Source: Azospirillum thiophilum
Lineage (GTDB): Bacteria > Pseudomonadota > Alphaproteobacteria > Azospirillales > Azospirillaceae
Direction: 5' to 3'
Length of the DNA stretch: 64,000 bases
Assembly: GCF_001305595.1 (NCBI RefSeq)
Contig: NZ_CP012406.1
Span: forward strand, 248,001 to 312,000
This document shows, piece by piece, positions 44,317 to 53,301 of this stretch. The notes beneath the pieces are model-generated. The model worked only from the letters and a program-made list of their open reading frames with translations. It was not told the origin of the DNA and searched no databases. The first letter of the stretch is position 1. Each line of letters opens with the position of its first letter. Position numbers and translations under genes: made by a program.

Positions 44317-44331
44317 TGAGAATTATTATCA
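44317..44331. promoter_or_regulatory. Fur-type box before the cytochrome peroxidase gene
   Basis: TGAGAATTATTATCA matches the 7-1-7 Fur dyad TGATAAT-N-ATTATCA with one mismatch. It extends rightward as ATTATCAATGAGAAC, a partial second half-site. It lies upstream of the minus-strand peroxidase; Fur or a related iron/manganese regulator (Mur, Irr) would fit. Confidence 0.6.
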
Positions 44332-44372
44332 ATGAGAACATGTGACGGGCGGGTGGGGCGAAAGGTCGCTCC

Positions 44373-45224
44373 TCAGCCCGCCCCGTCCGCCAGCAGCTTG
44401 CGGATGGCGTTGACCAACGGCTTCATGTGGAAGGTGGTCTCCGGCGAGACGGCGACGGTGCCGCCCGCCGCTTCCACCGCTTCGGCCACCACCGGGCCGA
44501 CGGCGGCGATGCGGGTGCGGGCGAAGCCTTCGCGGAATGCGTCGCCAAGACCGCAGGCGTCGGCCACCTCGTGCAGGCGACGCACCTGGGGAGAGGCGGT
44601 GAAGGCGACGAAATCGATGCGCCCCTCCGCCATCTCGCGGATCGCCGCCTGGACCGCCCCGGTCTCGGAATCGTTGGCGTAGCGATAGGGGGTGACCGCC
44701 ACCGGCAGGCCGCCGCGCGCCCGCACCGCGTCGAGCAGCGGTTCGTTCGGGTTGTCGGGATAGAGCTGGACGCCGACGCGGCGGCCGGCCAGATCCTCCG
44801 TCGCCAGCGCGGCGATGACGCCGTCGGTGGTCGGGGCGGGAGCCGACCTATAGGGGGTGCAGCCGATCTCGCGCAGCGCCTTCACCGGCTTCGGGCCGCG
44901 GACGAAGACGCGGGCGCGGCCGATGGCGGCGACGGTGTCGGCCTCCCGGTCGATGGCGCGGGCCACCTTCATCAGGCGGCGCAGCCCCTCGCCGGTCAGC
45001 AGCACGATGTCGTCGAACCCCTCGCCCAGCAGCGTCTCCAGCCATTGCCGCGCCGGGGCGGGATCGTCGAGGTCGAGGATCTTCACCATCGGGCAGCGGA
45101 TGGTCTCGGCCCCATGCTGCTCCATCATGCCGGCGAACAGGTCGAGATCCCGGCTCTCCGGCACCAGAATCCGCTTGCCCGCCAGATCGCCGGCCCCCAG
45201 ATCGCCGCCCGCAGTGATGGCCAT
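44373..45224 (-). CDS. HemD-like uroporphyrinogen-III synthase family protein
   Basis: 283 residues. Two lobes with a weak internal repeat: GKRILVPESRDLDLFAGMMEQHGAETIRCPMVKI and GRRVGVQLYPDNPNEPLLDAVRARGG, with DDIVLLTGEGLRRLM and DFVAFTASPQVRRL as the family landmarks, and a final TTFHMKPLVNAI. HemD closes hydroxymethylbilane into uroporphyrinogen III in haem synthesis. The match is to standalone HemD-like proteins; some of these act in other tetrapyrrole or regulatory roles, so enzyme activity is not certain. The genomic neighbour is the iron-linked peroxidase, with 164 bases between. Confidence 0.82.
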   Translation of the reverse strand: MAITAGGDLGAGDLAGKRILVPESRDLDLFAGMMEQHGAETIRCPMVKILDLDDPAPARQWLETLLGEGFDDIVLLTGEGLRRLMKVARAIDREADTVAAIGRARVFVRGPKPVKALREIGCTPYRSAPAPTTDGVIAALATEDLAGRRVGVQLYPDNPNEPLLDAVRARGGLPVAVTPYRYANDSETGAVQAAIREMAEGRIDFVAFTASPQVRRLHEVADACGLGDAFREGFARTRIAAVGPVVAEAVEAAGGTVAVSPETTFHMKPLVNAIRKLLADGAG

Positions 45225-45309
45225 GTCCCGCTCCCGTGATCGCGCCCGAATGACGATGCCCAGACTAGCAGCAGCCGGCAGGCGCGGTCACGCCTGCTAT
45301 CCCTTGCCG

Positions 45310-45930
45310 CTATCCGCGCCGGCAATGCAGCAGGCTGAACAGGCCGAAGGGCGGCAGGGTGCGGATGCTTTCGATCGCCAGCCGCGATCCGGTCATCATC
45401 GCATCCAGCGTGAAGTCGGGACGCCAGCCCAGCTTCTTCGACAAGGGCGACAGCCAGCCCTCCACCGCGCGCCGGACACCGGGCCGGCGGGCGGCGAAAT
45501 GATTGACGATGACGATGTCGCCGCCGGGTTTGCAGACGCGCTCCAGCTCCGCCATCGTGCCCTGGGGATCGGGGACGACGGTCATGACATACATGGCGAC
45601 CACCACGTCGAAGCTGCCGTCGGCGAAGGCCAGCTTGCCGGCATCCATCTCCAACAGCCCTTCGACATGGTCGAGCCGCTCGCGCGCCACCCGCTCCTGC
45701 GCCACCTTCAGCATGTCGGTGGACAGATCGATGCCGACAACGCGGTTGTCCTTGCGATAGTCCGACAGCGACAGGCCGGTGCCGACGCCAACCTCCAGGA
45801 TGCGCAGGCCGCCGCGGCGGTTCAGCCACTCCACCGCCGCGTGGCGGCCCGACGCCAGCAGCACCCCGAACACCCGGTCGTAGAAGCCCGCATAGCGCCG
45901 GTAGGCGGCGCGAATGGAATCGGCATCCAT
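45310..45930 (-). CDS. pmtA: PmtA-like phosphatidylethanolamine N-methyltransferase (class I SAM)
   Basis: 206 residues, the length of alphaproteobacterial PmtA. SAM-site motif I is LRILEVGVGTGLSLSDY, followed by GIDLSTDMLKVAQERV, then MDAGKLAFADGSFDVVVAMYVMTVVPDP and RVCKPGGDIVIVNHFA. The C-terminal PLSKKLGWRPDFTLD is a PmtA feature. It would convert phosphatidylethanolamine stepwise to phosphatidylcholine. ATG at 45930 has a strong GGGGGG site. It diverges from dctB. A substrate other than PE cannot be excluded, but motifs favour PmtA. Confidence 0.8.
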   Translation of the reverse strand: MDADSIRAAYRRYAGFYDRVFGVLLASGRHAAVEWLNRRGGLRILEVGVGTGLSLSDYRKDNRVVGIDLSTDMLKVAQERVARERLDHVEGLLEMDAGKLAFADGSFDVVVAMYVMTVVPDPQGTMAELERVCKPGGDIVIVNHFAARRPGVRRAVEGWLSPLSKKLGWRPDFTLDAMMTGSRLAIESIRTLPPFGLFSLLHCRRG

Positions 45931-46245
45931 GAAACTGTCCCCCCTTCTCAAACCGCCCGATCCGGCCAATTCCCAAAGGTCGAGGCCAGGCTTTCGGCCG
46001 CGCACCATAGCCGCCTTTCGGCCAGCATGAAAGTGATGCGAACAACAGGTGCTTGGCATTTTCATCACGAGGACCGGCCATTCACTTTGAGCATCCAGCC
46101 ATTGCCCATGGCTTTGTCATCGATGCGGTTGGATTTTCATTGATTGAACGTCCATTCAAAATAAATATCTCCACCTCAATTCCGCCGGGATGCGACGGCC
46201 AAAAGGCGCTGGACAGCGCCGCCCCGGCGGCTCCATAGACAGGCG
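45931..46245. other. Divergent region between pmtA-like gene and dctB
   Basis: A 315-base gap with an AT-rich centre (about 46080-46170). It contains a near-exact dyad TTGATTG-AACGTC-CATTCAA (46140-46159), one mismatch in seven-base arms, about 90 bases before dctB. This could be an operator or a diverged anaerobox-like site. Promoters are otherwise not clear. Confidence 0.35.
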
Positions 46246-48105
46246 ATGGCCGACACAGCTTCCTCCCGCCCGCTGCGCCGCCGCCGGGTGGCGTTCCTCG
46301 CCGCATTGCTGGCGGCCCTGCTGGTCGCCGTCACCGCGCTGACCTGCTGGGGCGCCTATCGCTGGGCGGAGGCGGAGGCACGGGCGGCGCTGACCCTGAG
46401 CGGCGACCAGCGGCTCGGGCTCTATGCCAGCAGCATCCGCAACGCGGTCGGCCGCTACGACTATCTGCCCTTCCTGGTCGCCCGCGACCACGAGATGCTC
46501 GATCTGCTGGAGGCGCCGTCCGACTCCCGGCGCGACGCGGCCAACCGGCGGCTGGAGACGGCGAACGCCGTGGCCGGCTCGGCGGCGCTCTATGTGGTCG
46601 ACCGCAAGGGGCTGGCGCTGGCGGCGAGCAACTGGGCCGACCCGGCGCAGAGCTTCGTCGGCCAGATCTATGATTTCCGCCCCTATTTCCGGCAGGCGGT
46701 GGAGAGCGGCAGCGGCCGCTATTTCGGCATCGGCGTCACCACCGGCCTGCCCGGCTATTTCCTGTCGCACGCGGTGCGGCTGGGCGACCGGCTGGTCGGC
46801 GTCGCCGTGGTCAAGATCGACCTGGAATCGCTCCAGCGCGACTGGGCGGCCGGCGGCGAGCGGGTGCTGGTGACCGACGAGAACGGCATCGTCTTCCTGT
46901 CCAGCCATGCCGATTGGAAATACCGCGCGCTCCGCCCGCTGCCCGACGCGGTGAAGGCGCGGCTGGCACAGACCCGCCAGTACGACCGCAGCGAGCTGGT
47001 CCCGCTGGGACTGCATGACGGCCCGGTGATGGAGACCGGCGCCCGGCTGGTCAGCCTGCCCGTCATCGGCATGCCCCTCATTGGTTCGCTTGGCCCTGCG
47101 CGTGCGTCCGCCGCCCCATCGCCGGCCCGCCGCGCCTACCTGATGCAGGAGCTGGCGCTGCCGGAATTCGGCTGGACCATCCGCCTGCTGTCCGATCTGG
47201 AGCCGGTGCGGGCCGAAGCGGCGGGGGCGGCGGTGCTGACCGGGATGGGCATCCTGCTGCTGGCGGCGGCGGCGGCACTGGGCTGGCAGCGGCGGCAGAC
47301 CCTGCGGCTCCAGCGCGAGGCGCGGACGATGCTGGAGCGCCGGGTGGAGGAACGCACGGCCGAACTGCTCACCGCCAACCGCGTGCTGCGCGAGGCGCAG
47401 GAGGAGCTGGTGCAGGCCGGCAAGCTGGCGGCGCTCGGCCAGATGTCGGCGGCGCTGGCGCACGAGATCAACCAGCCGTTGGCCGCCATCCGCACCTTCG
47501 TCGCCTCCACCCGCCTGCTGGCCGAGCGCGGGGAGACGGCGATGGTCCGCGACAACCTCGCCATGATCGGCGATCTGGCCGAACGCATGGCGCAGCTGTC
47601 CGGCCACCTCAAGGAGTTCGCCCGCAAGGGGCCGGCGCGGGTGCAGGCGGTGCCGGTCGCCCGCACCATGGACCGCGCGCTGGCCCTGCTCGCCCCCCGG
47701 CTGCGCGAAGAGGAGGTGCGGGTCGAACAGGCGATCCCGCCCGACGCGCTGGTCCGCGGCGACGCCGTGCGGCTGGAACAGGTCTTCGTCAACCTGCTGC
47801 GCAACGCCGCGGACGCCATGGACCTCTGCGACGACCGCCGCCTGACCCTGACCGCGGTGCGCAACGGCGAGGGCTGGGAGATCCGCATCGGCGACAGCGG
47901 CACCGGCATCGCCGAGGCGCACCGGCTCCGGCTGTTCGACCCCTTCTTCACCACCAAGGAGGTCGGGCAGGGGCTCGGCCTCGGCCTGTCGCTGTCCTAT
48001 GGCATCGTGCGCGATTTCGGCGGCACGCTGAGGGCGGAGAACAACCCCGACGGCGGCGCCTGCTTCGTCGTCCAGCTGCCCGACGCGAAAGGAGGACCGG
48101 AATGA
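46246..48105 (+). CDS. dctB: DctB-type C4-dicarboxylate sensor histidine kinase
   Basis: 619 residues. Two membrane helices (about 16-38 and 328-346) enclose a periplasmic PhoQ/DctB/Cache sensor domain with family landmarks RYDYLPFLVARD, DRKGLALAASNWADPAQSFVGQIYDFRPYF and RYFGIGVTTGLPGYFLSHAV. The kinase has H406 in SAALAHEINQPLAAIRTF, NLLRNAADAMD, GDSGTGIAE and GQGLGLGLSLSYG. DctB senses succinate, malate or fumarate. It overlaps dctD as ATGA. No dctA or dctPQM transporter gene is in the window, so its target is elsewhere. Confidence 0.94.
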   Translation: MADTASSRPLRRRRVAFLAALLAALLVAVTALTCWGAYRWAEAEARAALTLSGDQRLGLYASSIRNAVGRYDYLPFLVARDHEMLDLLEAPSDSRRDAANRRLETANAVAGSAALYVVDRKGLALAASNWADPAQSFVGQIYDFRPYFRQAVESGSGRYFGIGVTTGLPGYFLSHAVRLGDRLVGVAVVKIDLESLQRDWAAGGERVLVTDENGIVFLSSHADWKYRALRPLPDAVKARLAQTRQYDRSELVPLGLHDGPVMETGARLVSLPVIGMPLIGSLGPARASAAPSPARRAYLMQELALPEFGWTIRLLSDLEPVRAEAAGAAVLTGMGILLLAAAAALGWQRRQTLRLQREARTMLERRVEERTAELLTANRVLREAQEELVQAGKLAALGQMSAALAHEINQPLAAIRTFVASTRLLAERGETAMVRDNLAMIGDLAERMAQLSGHLKEFARKGPARVQAVPVARTMDRALALLAPRLREEEVRVEQAIPPDALVRGDAVRLEQVFVNLLRNAADAMDLCDDRRLTLTAVRNGEGWEIRIGDSGTGIAEAHRLRLFDPFFTTKEVGQGLGLGLSLSYGIVRDFGGTLRAENNPDGGACFVVQLPDAKGGPE

Positions 48106-49496
48106 AACCCGCCGCCGATGCGACCCCCGTGCTGTTCATCGACGATGAGCCGGCGATGCGCGTCTCGGTCACGCAATGGCTGCAGCTGGCCGGCTTCGCT
48201 GCGCAGGGCTTCGAGACGCCGCAGCCGGCGCTGGAGCTGCTGGCGCCGGACTTCCCCGGCGTGCTGGTCTCCGACCTCAGGATGCCGCGGATGGACGGCA
48301 TGGCGGTGCTGGAACGGGCGTTGGAACGGGACGCCGACCTGCCGGTGATCCTCGTCACCGGCCATGGCGACGTGGCGCTGGCGGTGGAGGCGATGCGGCG
48401 CGGCGCCTACGACTTCATCGAGAAGCCGTTCGAGCCCGACCATCTGGTCGCCGTCCTCCGCCGGGCGGCGGAGAAGCGGCGGCTGGTGCTGGAGAATCGC
48501 GGGCTGCGCCGGCGGGCGGCGGGCGGCGGGATCGAGGCGCGGCTGATCGGCACTTCGCCCGCCATCGCCGAGTTGCGGCGCGAACTGCTCGACCTCGCCG
48601 CCACCAGTGCCAGCGTGCTGATCCATGGCGAGACCGGCAGCGGCAAGGAACTGGTCGCCCGCTGCCTGCATGATTTCGGCCCCCGGGGGGAGAAGGGCGC
48701 CTTCGTCGCCGTCAATTGCGGCGCCATCCCCGACAGCATGGCGGAAAGCGAGCTGTTCGGGCACGAGCCCGGCGCCTTCACCGGCGCCACCCAGCGCCGC
48801 GCCGGCAAGCTGGAGCATTCCAGCGGCGGCACCCTGTTCCTCGACGAGATCGAGAGCATGCCGCTGTCGCTGCAGGTCAAGATGCTGCGCGCATTGCAGG
48901 AGCGCAGCATCGAGCGGCTGGGCTCCAACAAGCCGGTCGCGCTGGACCTGCGGCTGGTCGCCGCGACCAAGACCGACCTGCTCGACCTCAGCGAGGAGGG
49001 GCGCTTCCGCGCCGACCTCTATTACAGGCTGAACGTGGCGGAGCTGCACATCCCGCCGCTGCGCGCCCGGGCGGAGGACATCCCGCTGCTGTTCGACTAT
49101 TTCGCCGCCGGGTTCGCCACCAGCCACGGCCGCGAGCCGCGCCCGCTGGACCCGGCCGATACCGACGCGCTGCTGGCCCATGATTGGCCCGGCAATGTGC
49201 GCGAGCTGCGCAATCTGGCCGAACGCCACGTCCTGTCGGTCGGGCGCAGCGGCGTGGCCGGGCTGCTGCGCCGCCGCCCCGTCGGCGGCGAGGCGGCGGC
49301 GGCGGTGGCTGTGGCGCCGCGCGCGCTGTCCGATCAGGTCGACGCCTTCGAGAAGCGCGTGATCGAACAGGCGCTGGACCGCTGCAAGGGCGACATCAAG
49401 GCGGTGATCGACCTGCTCGACGTCCCCCGCCGGACCCTGAACGAGAAGATGGCCCGCCACGGGCTGGACCGGACGCGCTACCTGCCGCGGGGGTGA
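48102..49496 (+). CDS. dctD: DctD-type sigma-54 response regulator
   Basis: 464 residues. Receiver domain with D58 (VSDLRMPRMDG) and K108; AAA+ domain with Walker A GETGSGKE near 177-183 and the sigma-54 contact GAFTGA at 224-229; a Fis-type HTH ends the protein (KGDIKAVIDLLDVPRRTLNEKM). It activates sigma-54 promoters for dicarboxylate uptake after phosphorylation by DctB. The central motifs are intact. It ends 25 bases before the convergent membrane-protein gene. Confidence 0.94.
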   Translation: MKPAADATPVLFIDDEPAMRVSVTQWLQLAGFAAQGFETPQPALELLAPDFPGVLVSDLRMPRMDGMAVLERALERDADLPVILVTGHGDVALAVEAMRRGAYDFIEKPFEPDHLVAVLRRAAEKRRLVLENRGLRRRAAGGGIEARLIGTSPAIAELRRELLDLAATSASVLIHGETGSGKELVARCLHDFGPRGEKGAFVAVNCGAIPDSMAESELFGHEPGAFTGATQRRAGKLEHSSGGTLFLDEIESMPLSLQVKMLRALQERSIERLGSNKPVALDLRLVAATKTDLLDLSEEGRFRADLYYRLNVAELHIPPLRARAEDIPLLFDYFAAGFATSHGREPRPLDPADTDALLAHDWPGNVRELRNLAERHVLSVGRSGVAGLLRRRPVGGEAAAAVAVAPRALSDQVDAFEKRVIEQALDRCKGDIKAVIDLLDVPRRTLNEKMARHGLDRTRYLPRG

Positions 49497-49521
49497 AGCC
49501 TCCCCACCGCAGCGGGCGGGC

Positions 49522-51330
49522 TCACCACCAGTGACGGTGCTGGCGCCCGGTGCGCAGCCGCGCCACCTCGACGGTCTCCGCCGGCTCCCCGGGATTGCGC
49601 AGATCCTGTTTGCGCAGATCCTTAACCACCGCCAGCAGGGCGCCGTCGCGCTCGACCTCCGCCACCGCCGGACCATTCATCAGCGTGTCGCAATCCTCCT
49701 GCGTCGGCGCGACGAAGAAATCGGCGCGCGTCCAGTCGGAAACCCAGCGCATGTTGGCCGGGGCCAGCTTCTCGAAGGCCAGCGGCTCGGCGCAGACGGC
49801 GACGCTGTAGGTGCGGTGACGATGGGTGCGCGCCTCTTCCGCCGCGATGACCTCCGACAGATCCTCGACCGCTTCGGGCAGGCTGTTGGCCCAGTAATCG
49901 ACATCGTAGTTGCGCACCGCGCCAGCGACGCCGCCGACCAGCTCGTTGAAATAGACATATTCGTCGGGATGCAGCGATTCCAGCACAGCTGCCTCGCGGC
50001 CCAGGACCAGCGCCAGCGCCAGACCGGCCGGCACGGCCATCGACAGCCCGCGGCCGCTGCGCTGCGACACGCCGACCCTCCAATCGCCGCAGCGGCCGAG
50101 CAGCCGGTCCAGCCCGATGCCGCCCAGCACCGCCAGCGGTGGCAGCACGAACAGAAAATGGCGGATCGCGGTGTAGCCGGGCGCATGGGTAAGGGTGAAC
50201 CAGGCGACCGGGAACAGCGCCGCCAGCGCCACCAGCCCATGACCGACGATCCGGGCCGTCCCGCCCTCCGCCGCCGGCCGGTCCCGGCGCAGGATTACGG
50301 GAAGCGTCAGCAGGCCCAGCGCCGCGGCGGCGAGCAGCACCAGCGGCAGCTTGATCCCGAGATACCAGGCCAGATAGCTGCGCGGCACCTCGTACATCCA
50401 ATATTCGGTGCCGCCCAGCAGGGTGCGGATCGGATAGTGGAAGTGCGAGAAATCGGCCAGCGCCCGCAGCGGGTTCAGCGGCTCCAGCACCGACCAGGGC
50501 CAGAAGAGCGCCATCAGCCCATAGGCGACCGGCAGGGCCGGCAGCAGCCGCAGGGCACCGCGGCCCGCCTCGCGCAGCCTTGCGGCCGTGGCGCCCTCCG
50601 CGAGCCACCATCCGGCCAGCACCCATCCGGCCAGGGCGGCCACCGCATAGCCGGCGAGCAGCAGAGCCCCCACCCGGATGCCGAGCGCCAGCCCGGCAAT
50701 GGCGCCGAAGCCCACCACCGTGCCAAGGCGGGGCTTCGGCATCTGCCCAGCCAGCCGCGCCAGCAACGCCACCGCGGCCATCATCAGCACGGCGAAGGGC
50801 ACGTCCTTGGTGTGGTTGAACATGCCGCCGTACCAGGGGCCGCACAGCGCCAGCAGCAACCCGGCGAGGAGGCCGGCCCGCGGTCCGGCCAGCCGGCGCG
50901 CCAGCCCCCAGACCACCGCGATCCCGGCCACCCCGGTCAGCGCGCACAGCAGGTGCCGCGTCTCGTAGGGGTCGAAGGGCAGCAGCGGGGCAAGCGCCAC
51001 CGCCGCCATGTCGAACAGCCCGCCATAGAGATAGAGGTTCTTGTAGGTGAAGGCCGACCCATCGGCGAAGCCGCTGCGATACCAGTCGATCAGCTTGGCA
51101 CCGTAGACATGCTGCACCTCCTCGTCATTGGAGATGCCGTAATCCCGGAAGGTGACGGCAACCAGCACCAGCAGCGCCAGCAGGCCCAACCCGGCGGCAA
51201 TGTCCCATGGATCGCAGCGAAGATCGCAGCGCAGCAGGCGCGAAACGCTGGTCTTTCCCCTCACGCCCACTCTCCCCGCGCCGATCTGCCAAGCCCGGGG
51301 CAGAAAGCATCCGGCACCGCCGCTTGTCAT
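49522..51330 (-). CDS. GT39/PMT-like multi-pass membrane protein
   Basis: 602 residues with roughly 11-12 membrane helices. The first loop after helix 1 carries FRDYGISNDEEVQHVYGAKLIDWYRSGF, the acidic motif of ArnT/PMT-type glycosyltransferases; GGMFNHTKDVPFAVLM and LTHAPGYTAIRHFLFVLPPLAVL are further family segments. It probably moves a sugar from a lipid-linked donor in the periplasm. No GT2 partner is adjacent. A C-terminal soluble region of about 130 residues follows the last helix. ATG at 51330 was chosen with a GAGA site; later in-frame starts are possible. Confidence 0.8.
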   Translation of the reverse strand: MTSGGAGCFLPRAWQIGAGRVGVRGKTSVSRLLRCDLRCDPWDIAAGLGLLALLVLVAVTFRDYGISNDEEVQHVYGAKLIDWYRSGFADGSAFTYKNLYLYGGLFDMAAVALAPLLPFDPYETRHLLCALTGVAGIAVVWGLARRLAGPRAGLLAGLLLALCGPWYGGMFNHTKDVPFAVLMMAAVALLARLAGQMPKPRLGTVVGFGAIAGLALGIRVGALLLAGYAVAALAGWVLAGWWLAEGATAARLREAGRGALRLLPALPVAYGLMALFWPWSVLEPLNPLRALADFSHFHYPIRTLLGGTEYWMYEVPRSYLAWYLGIKLPLVLLAAAALGLLTLPVILRRDRPAAEGGTARIVGHGLVALAALFPVAWFTLTHAPGYTAIRHFLFVLPPLAVLGGIGLDRLLGRCGDWRVGVSQRSGRGLSMAVPAGLALALVLGREAAVLESLHPDEYVYFNELVGGVAGAVRNYDVDYWANSLPEAVEDLSEVIAAEEARTHRHRTYSVAVCAEPLAFEKLAPANMRWVSDWTRADFFVAPTQEDCDTLMNGPAVAEVERDGALLAVVKDLRKQDLRNPGEPAETVEVARLRTGRQHRHWW

Positions 51331-51482
51331 GTGAAATCTCTGCAATGGGCCGGCGGGAAGGCCGCGGCCGCCCGATGCCGTATGCGACACCGTGGCGCGC
51401 GTCCCTCGACAGGATTCGGTTCACTATTCGCGCGACAAACCCCTGAACTCCAAGGCGGACTTGATACGCTGGAAGGTGGTGG

Positions 51483-53174
51483 ATGATGATCGGACAGTCT
51501 CTCTCGATCCGCGTGAAGTTGTCGATCCTGGTCGTGACGGCCAGCCTCGCCTGTCTGGCCATCGCCGGGGCCGGGCTTTACCTCAGCTACAACCGCATGT
51601 ACCAGGACCGCGTCGACTCCCTGCGCTTCATGGTCGAGGCCGGGCACAACATGGCGGCGCATTTCGAGGGCGAGGCCGCGGCCGGACGCCTGTCGCGCGA
51701 CGAAGCCCAGGCGCGCTTCAAGGACGCCTTCCTCGCCATCCGCTACGGCGGCGACGAGTATCTGTTCGCCCACACCTACGACAGCGTCGGCTTCGCCCAT
51801 GTCAACACGGCGCTGATGGGCAAGGACGTGTCCGGCATCAAGGACGCCGCGGGCCAGCCGGTCATCCCGGCCCTGATCGGCATCATCCGGGCGCATGGCG
51901 AGGGCACCTATGCCTATGACTGGCCGCGCACCGTCGGCGGCAGCGAAACCGCGGTCAAGCTGGCCTATGTGAAGGGGTTCGAGCCATGGCGGATCCTGAT
52001 CGGCACCGGCATCTTCATCGACGACCTGTGGGCCGAGTTCCTGTCGCAGCTCTGGACCCTGGTCGGCGTCATCGCGGCGCTGGCCCTGCCGGCCATCGTG
52101 CTGTTGACGCTGGTCGGCCACGACATCAGTGCCACCATCCGCTCGCTCGCCGGCCGCATGCGGGCGATGGCCGGCGGCGACCTCACCATCGCCTTCCCCG
52201 AAACCGGCCGCGGCGACGAGCTGGGCGACATGTGCCGGGCGACCCAGGTCTTCAAGGAGAACGCGTTGGCCCGGCAGCGGCTGGAGTCCGAACGGGCCGA
52301 ACAGGCCCGCCGCGCCGACGAGGACAAGCACAGGGCCGTCGCCGACCTCGCCGACCGCTTCGAGCAGGCGGTCGGCGGCGTGATCCATGCCGTGGTCGAG
52401 GAAGCCGCCGGCATGGAAAGCCGGGTCAGCGACGTGACCCGCGCCGCCGACCAGACCGGCAGGCTGGCCGGCAACGTCGCCGCGACCACCGAGCAGACCT
52501 CCGCCAATGTCCAGACCGTGGCATCCGCGACCGAGCAGTTGACCAGCTCGATCGGCGAGATCAGCCGTCAGGTCGGCCAGTCCTCGCAGATCGCCCGCGA
52601 GGCGGTCGACATCGCCGAACGCGCCAACGACAAGGTCGGCGGCCTCGCACGCGGGGTCGGGCGCATCGGCGCGGTGGTCGAGCTGATCAACTCAATCGCC
52701 AGCCAGACCAACCTGCTTGCCCTGAACGCCACCATCGAGGCCGCAAGGGCGGGCGAGGCCGGACGCGGCTTCGCCGTGGTGGCGAGCGAGGTGAAGGCGC
52801 TGGCGACCCAGACCGCCAAGGCGACCGAGGACATCGCCGCCCAGGTCGCCGACATCCAGTCGATGACCGGCGAGGCCGTCGGGGAGTTGCAGGAGGTCGT
52901 CCGCGTCATCGGCCACATCAACGACGTCGCCACCTCCATCGCCTCGGCGGTCGAGCAGCAGGGGGCCGCGACCCGCGAGATCAGCCGCAACATCCAGCAG
53001 GCCGCCCAGGGCACCCAGACCGTTTCCGACAGCATCGGCGGCGTCAACGAAGCGGCCAGCCACAGCGGCAAGGTCGCCTACGAGGTCCTGACCTCCGTGC
53101 AGCAGCTGTCCAGCCATACCGAGGCGCTGGGCCGGGAGGTGAACCGCTTCCTGACCCAGGTGCGAACCGGTTGA
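51483..53174 (+). CDS. Methyl-accepting chemotaxis protein with single Cache sensor
   Basis: 563 residues. Membrane helices at about 10-32 and 195-217 flank a periplasmic sCache_2-type sensor (DSLRFMVEAGHNMAAHFEGEAAAG ... GGDEYLFAHTYDSVGFAHVNTALMGKDVSGIKDAAG ... GEGTYAYDWPR). HAMP (about 218-272) and the MCP signalling domain follow; the tip is INSIASQTNLLALNATIEAARAGEAGRGFAVVASEVKALA. sCache_2 receptors often bind acetate, propionate or pyruvate-like ligands; the ligand here is unknown. No CheB/CheR-binding pentapeptide is visible at the C-terminus. ATG at 51483 or 51486. Confidence 0.94.
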   Translation: MMIGQSLSIRVKLSILVVTASLACLAIAGAGLYLSYNRMYQDRVDSLRFMVEAGHNMAAHFEGEAAAGRLSRDEAQARFKDAFLAIRYGGDEYLFAHTYDSVGFAHVNTALMGKDVSGIKDAAGQPVIPALIGIIRAHGEGTYAYDWPRTVGGSETAVKLAYVKGFEPWRILIGTGIFIDDLWAEFLSQLWTLVGVIAALALPAIVLLTLVGHDISATIRSLAGRMRAMAGGDLTIAFPETGRGDELGDMCRATQVFKENALARQRLESERAEQARRADEDKHRAVADLADRFEQAVGGVIHAVVEEAAGMESRVSDVTRAADQTGRLAGNVAATTEQTSANVQTVASATEQLTSSIGEISRQVGQSSQIAREAVDIAERANDKVGGLARGVGRIGAVVELINSIASQTNLLALNATIEAARAGEAGRGFAVVASEVKALATQTAKATEDIAAQVADIQSMTGEAVGELQEVVRVIGHINDVATSIASAVEQQGAATREISRNIQQAAQGTQTVSDSIGGVNEAASHSGKVAYEVLTSVQQLSSHTEALGREVNRFLTQVRTG

Positions 53175-53196
53175 GGATGCCGGGCCTCCGACGTCC

Positions 53197-53214
53197 ACGT
53201 CAGTTTATTGACGT
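53197..53214. promoter_or_regulatory. Dyad ACGTCA-N6-TGACGT before acyl-CoA ligase gene
   Basis: Exact six-base arms around GTTTAT. The right arm overlaps a TTGACG hexamer that could act as -35. It lies about 90 bases upstream of the ligase start and could be a TetR-type operator or part of the chemoreceptor gene's 3' end. Confidence 0.35.
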
Positions 53215-53301
53215 TGATTTCCCCCCTTCACCCATGGCGAAATCCCCGGGATCGCCTGCGCGCGGAAGGCGATGATAAGCAAACGAACGGGGAGTGAAAC
53301 G

